From Bacillus sp. ISL-37 (GTDB taxonomy: Bacteria > Bacillota > Bacilli > Bacillales > Cytobacillaceae): 64,000 nt of DNA. Within the stretch, counting starts at the first letter, position 1. Each line of letters begins with the position of its first letter. The DNA lies in the NCBI RefSeq assembly GCF_018613315.1, contig NZ_JAGGQL010000005.1:270245-334244 (forward strand). The letters run 5' to 3'. The notes under the pieces are model-generated. The model did not search any database, had not been told where the DNA came from, and worked only from the letters and a program-made list of their open reading frames with translations. Both the position numbers and the translations under genes were made by a program. Below are positions 58,843 to 64,000 of this stretch, piece after piece.

Positions 58843-60249
58843 TTATAATATGAACTGGCTTAAATCTTTGTTTCTTGAGATAGCACCAAGTTTTTCTTCT
58901 ACATATTGCGGAGTAATCGCTACCTTCTCCAAATTGATATCTGGAGCTTCAAAGCTCAGGTCTTCAAGCAGCTTCTCAAGAATTGTCTGCAGTCTTCGCG
59001 CTCCGATGTTATCCGTATTCTGATTCACATCATAAGCGACTTCAGCTATCTTACGAATAGCATCGTCAGAAAATTCAATTTGTATACCTTCTGTTTCCAA
59101 TAAAGCTTCATATTGCTTTGTAAGTGCATTATCAGGCTCAACAAGAATCCTGTAAAAGTCCTCAACTGTCAGCTTAGTAAGCTCTACCCTGATTGGGAAA
59201 CGCCCTTGCAATTCAGGTATCAGATCAGAAGGCTTTGCCATATGGAAAGCACCAGCAGCGACAAATAGGATATGGTCTGTTTTGACCGGACCGTACTTCG
59301 TGTTTACAGTAGACCCTTCCACAACCGGGAGTATATCCCTCTGAACACCCTCACGAGAAACATCCGCACTGGAACCTCCGGAGTTCTTGCTTGCAATCTT
59401 GTCAATTTCATCAATGAAAATGATGCCGGCCTGCTCAGCACGGAATGTAGCTTCCTGAGTCACCTCATCCATATCAATCAGCTTATGGGCTTCCTCATTG
59501 ATTAATAACTTCCTGGCCTCACGTACAGGCAGCTTTCGTTTCTTGCGTTTCTTAGGCACCAAGCCACTCAAAGCATCCTGCATATTCATTCCCATTTGTT
59601 CCATTCCAGAACCCTGGAGCATATCAAACATGGAAGGCGTCTGCTCCTCGACTTCGACGGTTACCAACTCATCCTCAAGTTCACCTTTTTCGAGCTTTTC
59701 CTTGATGACTTTACGCTTTTCGAATAACCCTAAATCTTCTGATTGGTTTTGCTCTTGATCAGGCTGCTGCTGGCTTCCACCGAACAACATTTCAAGTGGA
59801 TTTTTGTAATTCACTGATTTTTTCGCTGAAGGGACTAACAGTTCGACAAGACGGCGGTTTGCATTTTCTTCTGCCGGTTCCTTGACACGCTCCATTTTTT
59901 CCTCTTTTACAAGCCTGATTGAGGTTTCAACAAGATCCCGAACCATGGATTCGACATCACGGCCAACATAACCGACTTCAGTGAACTTAGTCGCTTCCAC
60001 CTTTACGAAAGGAGCGCCAACTAACTTAGCCATCCTTCTGGCAATCTCAGTTTTACCTACACCAGTAGGTCCAATCATCAGGATATTCTTAGGGATGATT
60101 TCATCCCGGATATTTTCAGCGAGCAAGCCACGGCGGTATCTATTCCTGAGAGCAACTGCAACAGCTTTTTTAGCATCCTTTTGACCGATAATATACTGGT
60201 CCAGCTTTTCCACGATCTGCCTTGGAGTTAAATTTGTCGTTTGTTTCAC
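58843..60249 (-). CDS. hslU: HslU (ClpY) ATPase
   Basis: AAA+ unfoldase for the HslV peptidase. 468 residues: [16 protein letters not shown] at the N terminus, Walker [14 protein letters not shown] near residue 58, the intermediate domain (about 110-240) and Walker [11 protein letters not shown] near 262; the tail LSQFIL docks into HslV. The GTG at 60249 has AAAGGAG 8 bases upstream; the GTG-TTG codons just before it and the ATG at 60324 lie within or before the RBS. Confidence 0.96.
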   Translation of the reverse strand: MKQTTNLTPRQIVEKLDQYIIGQKDAKKAVAVALRNRYRRGLLAENIRDEIIPKNILMIGPTGVGKTEIARRMAKLVGAPFVKVEATKFTEVGYVGRDVESMVRDLVETSIRLVKEEKMERVKEPAEENANRRLVELLVPSAKKSVNYKNPLEMLFGGSQQQPDQEQNQSEDLGLFEKRKVIKEKLEKGELEDELVTVEVEEQTPSMFDMLQGSGMEQMGMNMQDALSGLVPKKRKKRKLPVREARKLLINEEAHKLIDMDEVTQEATFRAEQAGIIFIDEIDKIASKNSGGSSADVSREGVQRDILPVVEGSTVNTKYGPVKTDHILFVAAGAFHMAKPSDLIPELQGRFPIRVELTKLTVEDFYRILVEPDNALTKQYEALLETEGIQIEFSDDAIRKIAEVAYDVNQNTDNIGARRLQTILEKLLEDLSFEAPDINLEKVAITPQYVEEKLGAISRNKDLSQFIL

Positions 60250-60268
60250 ACTCAACACTCCTTTTCCG

Positions 60269-60811
60269 TTACAGTTCTTCCACGATAATATTGTGGTTTG
60301 TGTAAACACAAATGTCAGCAGCAATTTCCAATGAAGACTTCGCGATTTCTTTTGCTGTTAAATGGTCTCCAGCATATTGCTTTAATGCACGGCCAGCAGA
60401 CAAGGCATAATTACCACCAGAACCAATCGCCAGAATGCCATCATCAGGTTCAATGACTTCGCCTGTTCCGGAAATAAGAAGCATATCAGTCTCATTCAAT
60501 ACAATCAGCATTGCCTCGAGCTTCCTTAGGACTTTATCACTTCTCCATTGCTTTGCAAGTTCGACCGCGGCTCTTTGGAGATTTCCGTTATATTCCTCGA
60601 GCTTACCTTCGAACATCTCAAACAGGGTGAATGCATCTGCGACTGAACCGGCAAATCCTGCAATTACTTTACCATTAAACAACTTTCGGACCTTCTTTGC
60701 TGTGTGTTTCATCACTACAGCATTCCCAAAGGTCACCTGGCCATCGCCTGACATTGCGCATTGGCCTTTATGTTGAACAGCAAATATCGTTGTGGCATGG
60801 AATTCTGACAT
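60269..60811 (-). CDS. hslV: HslV (ClpQ) peptidase with N-terminal Ser
   Basis: Proteasome-like peptidase of the HslUV complex, 180 residues. Conserved segments include [32 protein letters not shown] and [19 protein letters not shown]. Most HslV proteins mature to an N-terminal Thr; here the start [12 protein letters not shown] leaves a Ser at position 2, as in B. subtilis ClpQ (CodW), described as an N-terminal serine protease. The two threonines equivalent to the usual N terminus are at 7 and 8. Confidence 0.96.
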   Translation of the reverse strand: MSEFHATTIFAVQHKGQCAMSGDGQVTFGNAVVMKHTAKKVRKLFNGKVIAGFAGSVADAFTLFEMFEGKLEEYNGNLQRAAVELAKQWRSDKVLRKLEAMLIVLNETDMLLISGTGEVIEPDDGILAIGSGGNYALSAGRALKQYAGDHLTAKEIAKSSLEIAADICVYTNHNIIVEEL

Positions 60812-60831
60812 ACCTTCGTCCTCCTTTTGGC

Positions 60832-61734
60832 TTAAGCCCTCGGATGATGTGACATATAAATATTGCGCAAGTGCTCTTTCGTAACATGGGTATAGACTTG
60901 CGTTGAAGACAGGAAGGCATGGCCCATTAGCTCCTGGACAGTCCTCATATCTGCTCCATTGCTCATCATATGTGTAGCAAAGGAATGGCGCAGTTTATGG
61001 GGATGGATTTTCCCAGTCAGGGCAGACTTTTCGATCAGCTTATTCAGGATTTCCCTGATTCCTCTGTCCGTGAGAGGCCCACCCCGGAAATTCAAAAACA
61101 AATGGCCATGATCATCTTTAGTCTTCAGAAGCTCTGGTCTTCCATTCTTTATGTAGTCTTCAATCGCATCCTGAGCAAAACTTCCGAAAGGCACATATCT
61201 ATCCTTTTTCCTTTTTCCATGAATTAAAACTGTGGATAGAGATAAATCTATATCCTTCATCTGGATTTTACAGCACTCACCTACACGGATTCCTGTAGCG
61301 TAAAGCAGTTCCAAAAGGGCTTTGTTCCTTTTCCCAATCGCAGTTTCGGTTTCACATGCGTTAAACAGCTGGGAAAGTTCCTCTTCATAAAAAAAATCTG
61401 GCAGTCGCTTTTCCAGTTTGGGTATGGATACCAGGGAAAAAGGATTATCTCCTACCATTTTTTCACGAAGCAAAAACTTATAAAAGCTGCGCATACATGA
61501 AATCCTGCGGGCGACAGACTTTCTGGAGAGCTGCTGGTCAAATAATTTCGTGAGGTAAATCCTTGTATCAGCATACTCAACAGCATCAAGGCTAGTCAGT
61601 CCTTGTTCAGACATGAACAAAAAAAATCCCCTAATATCATGTTGATAATGTTCAATTGTATATTGTGAGTAATTTTTTTCAATTTGTAAATATTCAATAA
61701 ATAAGTTTAAAGAATTGTTCACATTTGCATCCAT
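60832..61734 (-). CDS. xerC: Tyrosine recombinase XerC (CodV)
   Basis: Resolves chromosome dimers at dif with XerD. 300 residues. N-terminal SAM-like DNA-binding domain (about 1-95) and catalytic domain with [10 protein letters not shown] (Arg), [13 protein letters not shown] (His, Arg), [16 protein letters not shown] (His and the nucleophile Tyr). It is in the standard codV position, 60 bp after trmFO, and is not associated with any mobile element here. Confidence 0.95.
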   Translation of the reverse strand: MDANVNNSLNLFIEYLQIEKNYSQYTIEHYQHDIRGFFLFMSEQGLTSLDAVEYADTRIYLTKLFDQQLSRKSVARRISCMRSFYKFLLREKMVGDNPFSLVSIPKLEKRLPDFFYEEELSQLFNACETETAIGKRNKALLELLYATGIRVGECCKIQMKDIDLSLSTVLIHGKRKKDRYVPFGSFAQDAIEDYIKNGRPELLKTKDDHGHLFLNFRGGPLTDRGIREILNKLIEKSALTGKIHPHKLRHSFATHMMSNGADMRTVQELMGHAFLSSTQVYTHVTKEHLRNIYMSHHPRA

Positions 61735-61794
61735 CTCGTCACCTCACAAGGGCTACTAAATAGTATCATATTTATATAGCCCTCGCAATATAAA

Positions 61795-63102
61795 TTACAA
61801 ATTTTTCACAAATTTCTGAATTGTTTCCAATGCTCTGGAAGCATGCTTCTCATTACGTTCCTGCTTAGCCTTGATTTTCTCTGGAAGATCAGGGAAAAGC
61901 CCGAAGTTTGCATTCATCGGCTGGAAGTTTTTCGCGTTCGTTGTTGTAATATATCTGGCCATGCTTCCCATTGCTGTTTCATGCGGGAATTCCACCGGCT
62001 CTTCGCCTTTTACAAGACGTGCAGCATTGATTCCAGCAATCATGCCGCTCGCTGCTGATTCTACATACCCTTCGACCCCAGTCATTTGTCCTGCAAAGAA
62101 TAAATCTTCTCTATTCCTGAATTGATATGTTGCTTTTAAAACCTTAGGTGAGTTGATAAAGGTATTACGATGCATGACACCGTACCGTACAATTTCAGCG
62201 TTTTCCAAACCAGGAATCAGTTGAATGACTTCCTTTTGCGGTCCCCACTTAAGATGAGTCTGGAAGCCTACAATATTGTAAAGTGTACCAGCAGCATCAT
62301 CCTGGCGAAGCTGGACTACGGCATAAGGACGCTTTCCAGTTCTAGGATCCTCCAGGCCAACCGGCTTCATCGGTCCGAAAAGCATTGTCTTTCTTCCTCT
62401 TTGGCCCATGACCTCGATCGGCATACAACCTTCAAAAAAGATTTCTTTTTCAAATTCCTTAAGCGGAACTGTTTCAGCAGAGATCAACGCTTCATAAAAA
62501 CGGTCGAATTCTTCCTCTGTCATCGGACAGTTAAGGTATGCTGCTTCTCCTTTGTCATATCGGGATTTCAGATAGACCTTATCCATGTCGATGCTGTCTT
62601 TTTCAATAATGGGAGCTGCAGCGTCATAAAAATACAAATATTCTTCCCCTGTAAGCTCCTTTAGTTGTTGGGACAGCGTCTGGCTTGTCAAAGGCCCCGT
62701 GGCGATGATGGTCGGCCCCTGTGGTATTTCAGTGATTTCTTCATTAAATACAGTAACATTAGGATGTTCCTTCACACGGCTAGTGACATGTGCCGCAAAC
62801 TCATGGCGATCAACTGCCAAAGCTCCGCCTGCAGGCACAGCACATGCATCAGCTGCTCCAATGATGACAGAGTCAAGCTTTCTCATCTCTTCTTTTAATA
62901 CACCAACTGCATTTGTTAATGTATTTGCACGCAAAGAGTTACTGCATACCAGTTCAGCAAATTTATCTGTATGGTGAGCAGGCGTCTGCTTTACCGGTCT
63001 CATCTCATATAAGTTCACTTTGATGCCTCTTTCGGCAAGCTGCCATGCGGCTTCACTTCCGGCTAAGCCGGCACCAACTACATTTACTGTAGCTTCAGTC
63101 AT
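61795..63102 (-). CDS. trmFO: Folate-dependent tRNA (uracil-54-C5)-methyltransferase TrmFO
   Basis: Makes ribothymidine-54 in tRNA T-loops using methylene-tetrahydrofolate and FADH2; formerly Gid. 435 residues. N-terminal FAD-binding [20 protein letters not shown], conserved [10 protein letters not shown] near residue 52, and C-terminal [18 protein letters not shown]. It lies between topA and xerC, as in B. subtilis. Confidence 0.97.
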   Translation of the reverse strand: MTEATVNVVGAGLAGSEAAWQLAERGIKVNLYEMRPVKQTPAHHTDKFAELVCSNSLRANTLTNAVGVLKEEMRKLDSVIIGAADACAVPAGGALAVDRHEFAAHVTSRVKEHPNVTVFNEEITEIPQGPTIIATGPLTSQTLSQQLKELTGEEYLYFYDAAAPIIEKDSIDMDKVYLKSRYDKGEAAYLNCPMTEEEFDRFYEALISAETVPLKEFEKEIFFEGCMPIEVMGQRGRKTMLFGPMKPVGLEDPRTGKRPYAVVQLRQDDAAGTLYNIVGFQTHLKWGPQKEVIQLIPGLENAEIVRYGVMHRNTFINSPKVLKATYQFRNREDLFFAGQMTGVEGYVESAASGMIAGINAARLVKGEEPVEFPHETAMGSMARYITTTNAKNFQPMNANFGLFPDLPEKIKAKQERNEKHASRALETIQKFVKNL

Positions 63103-63217
63103 TTCTATTTCCTCCAGTAGCTATTAAGAGTAACGCGTTTGCTTATTCTAATCCAAGTTGCCATGTCTGATATGATCTTAACAGGCAAAAATAAGCAACT
63201 GCCTTTCCAAAAGAATT

Positions 63218-63226
63218 ATTATAACA
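63218..63226 (-). promoter_or_regulatory. Extended -10 promoter element upstream of trmFO
   Basis: Minus strand TGTTATAAT (63226-63218), about 115 bases before the trmFO ATG, with no clear -35 at 17 bp. The topA terminator upstream makes a promoter here necessary. The rest of 63103-63363 shows nothing else I can support. Confidence 0.45.
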
Positions 63227-63363
63227 TCTGCCTTGACATAAAGCTTCTATTATATACTCAATCTTACTTACTTTACCCTGATTCCTGTACCATTTTGCAC
63301 TTTACTTTACGAAAAAGAAAGAAAAAAGTTTCACAATCGGTTTAAATTCTCAATTTAACGGTA

Positions 63364-63398
63364 AACAAAATCAAAGAGTGAGCCCAAGGGCTCACTCT
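63364..63398 (-). terminator. Intrinsic terminator of topA
   Basis: AGAGTGAGCCC-TT-GGGCTCACTCT, an 11-bp perfect stem followed by TTTGATTTTG. The stem begins inside the topA stop codon, so a terminating ribosome would cover its first bases. Confidence 0.88.
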
Positions 63399-64000
63399 AG
63401 CTTTGTGGTTCCTCTTTATAGTCGCATTCTGTACACTGAACCTGGACGCCCTTTTTAAGCTTCTTTTCAACTAGCATATTTTCGCATTTAGGGCATTTCC
63501 TTGCAAGTGGTTTATCCCATGAAAGGAAATCGCATTCAGGGAAACGGTCACAGCCGTAAAAAATCCGGCGTTTCTTGCTCTTCCGCTCAATGATATTGCC
63601 TTCTTCACACTTAGGGCATTTGACCCCTATCTCCTTGACTATTGCCTTCGTGTTCCTGCAGTCAGGGAAATTGCTGCAGGCCATGAACTTGCCGTAGCGC
63701 CCCATTTTGAATACCATCGGTGAACCGCACTGATCACAATCTTCCCCAGCTGGTTCATCCTTGATTTCAATTTCTTGCATTTCTTTTTCCGCAACTTCAA
63801 GATTCTTTTCAAAATCACGGTAGAATTCGTCAATGACTTTGACCCAATTGATTTTCCCATCTTCGACATTATCGAGATTCTGTTCCATTTTGGCGGTGAA
63901 CTCAAGGTCAAGTATTTCCGGGAAAAATTCCAGCATCAGCTCATGGATTACTTCGCCAAGTTCTGTCGGCACGAATCGCTTATTATCAAGTGATACATAG
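63397..64000 (-). CDS. topA: DNA topoisomerase I, C-terminal part (partial)
   Basis: Relaxes negative supercoils. Only the last 200 residues lie in the window; the reading frame stays open to base 64000 ([20 protein letters not shown]), so the gene continues beyond the edge. The segment includes the end of the catalytic core and three four-Cys zinc-ribbon modules: CDQCG with CSNFPDC, CPKCEEG with CDRFPEC, and CPKCENM with CTECDY. These bind single-stranded DNA. It lies upstream of trmFO. Confidence 0.95.
   Translation of the reverse strand, partial: YVSLDNKRFVPTELGEVIHELMLEFFPEILDLEFTAKMEQNLDNVEDGKINWVKVIDEFYRDFEKNLEVAEKEMQEIEIKDEPAGEDCDQCGSPMVFKMGRYGKFMACSNFPDCRNTKAIVKEIGVKCPKCEEGNIIERKSKKRRIFYGCDRFPECDFLSWDKPLARKCPKCENMLVEKKLKKGVQVQCTECDYKEEPQS

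Noticed and set aside
60832-61734. Tyrosine recombinase as sign of an integrated mobile element
   Set aside because: It is the resident XerC/CodV in its usual operon, with no attachment-site repeats or phage genes nearby.

Overview
The window is a chromosomal segment of a low-GC Gram-positive bacterium of the Bacillaceae. Gene content and order follow the Bacillus subtilis block from topA down to mlpA (codV-clpQ-clpY-codY, the long fla/che operon, rpsB-tsf-pyrH-frr-uppS-cdsA-dxr-rasP-proS-polC, rimP to rbfA, truB-ribC-rpsO-pnp-ylxY-mlpA). It is not B. subtilis itself: several proteins differ in length, and two extra genes sit between sigD and swrB. Every gene I accept is on the minus strand, so transcription runs from high to low coordinates. 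I see no phage, insertion sequence, tRNA, rRNA or CRISPR array.

Reading in transcription order: 63397-64000 is the 3' end of topA; 57935-63102 holds trmFO, xerC, hslV, hslU and codY, closed by a terminator. 27922-57432 is one uninterrupted flagellar/chemotaxis operon: flgB-flgC-fliE rod genes, fliF-fliG-fliH-fliI-fliJ-ylxF-fliK basal body, export ATPase and hook length, flgD and hook protein, swrD-fliL-fliM-fliY-cheY switch, fliO-fliP-fliQ-fliR-flhB-flhA export gate, flhF-flhG, cheB-cheA-cheW-cheC-cheD, sigD, a FapA-like gene, a small unrecognised gene and swrB. The rpsB promoter overlaps the end of swrB.

18047-27777 carries rpsB, tsf, pyrH, frr, uppS, cdsA, dxr, rseP and proS (translation, UMP kinase, isoprenoid and phospholipid synthesis, intramembrane proteolysis), broken up by intrinsic terminators after rpsB, tsf, frr, rseP and proS. 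polC follows alone. 7853-13227 is the rimP-nusA-rnpM-ylxQ-infB-ylxP-rbfA transcription/translation operon; its promoter lies upstream of a weak-tailed terminator hairpin, an arrangement that suits attenuation by NusA. 159-7533 holds truB, ribF, rpsO, pnp, ylxY and mlpA.

The main surprises are a one-base frameshift near the start of fliR, which would break the flagellar export gate if it is real; two copies of a roughly 170-195 bp intergenic repeat with internal 12-bp inverted repeats, in opposite orientations about 12 kb apart; the rimP leader; and the small Gln/His-rich gene next to the FapA homologue. No wholly new multi-gene system is evident; most of the window is conserved core genome.
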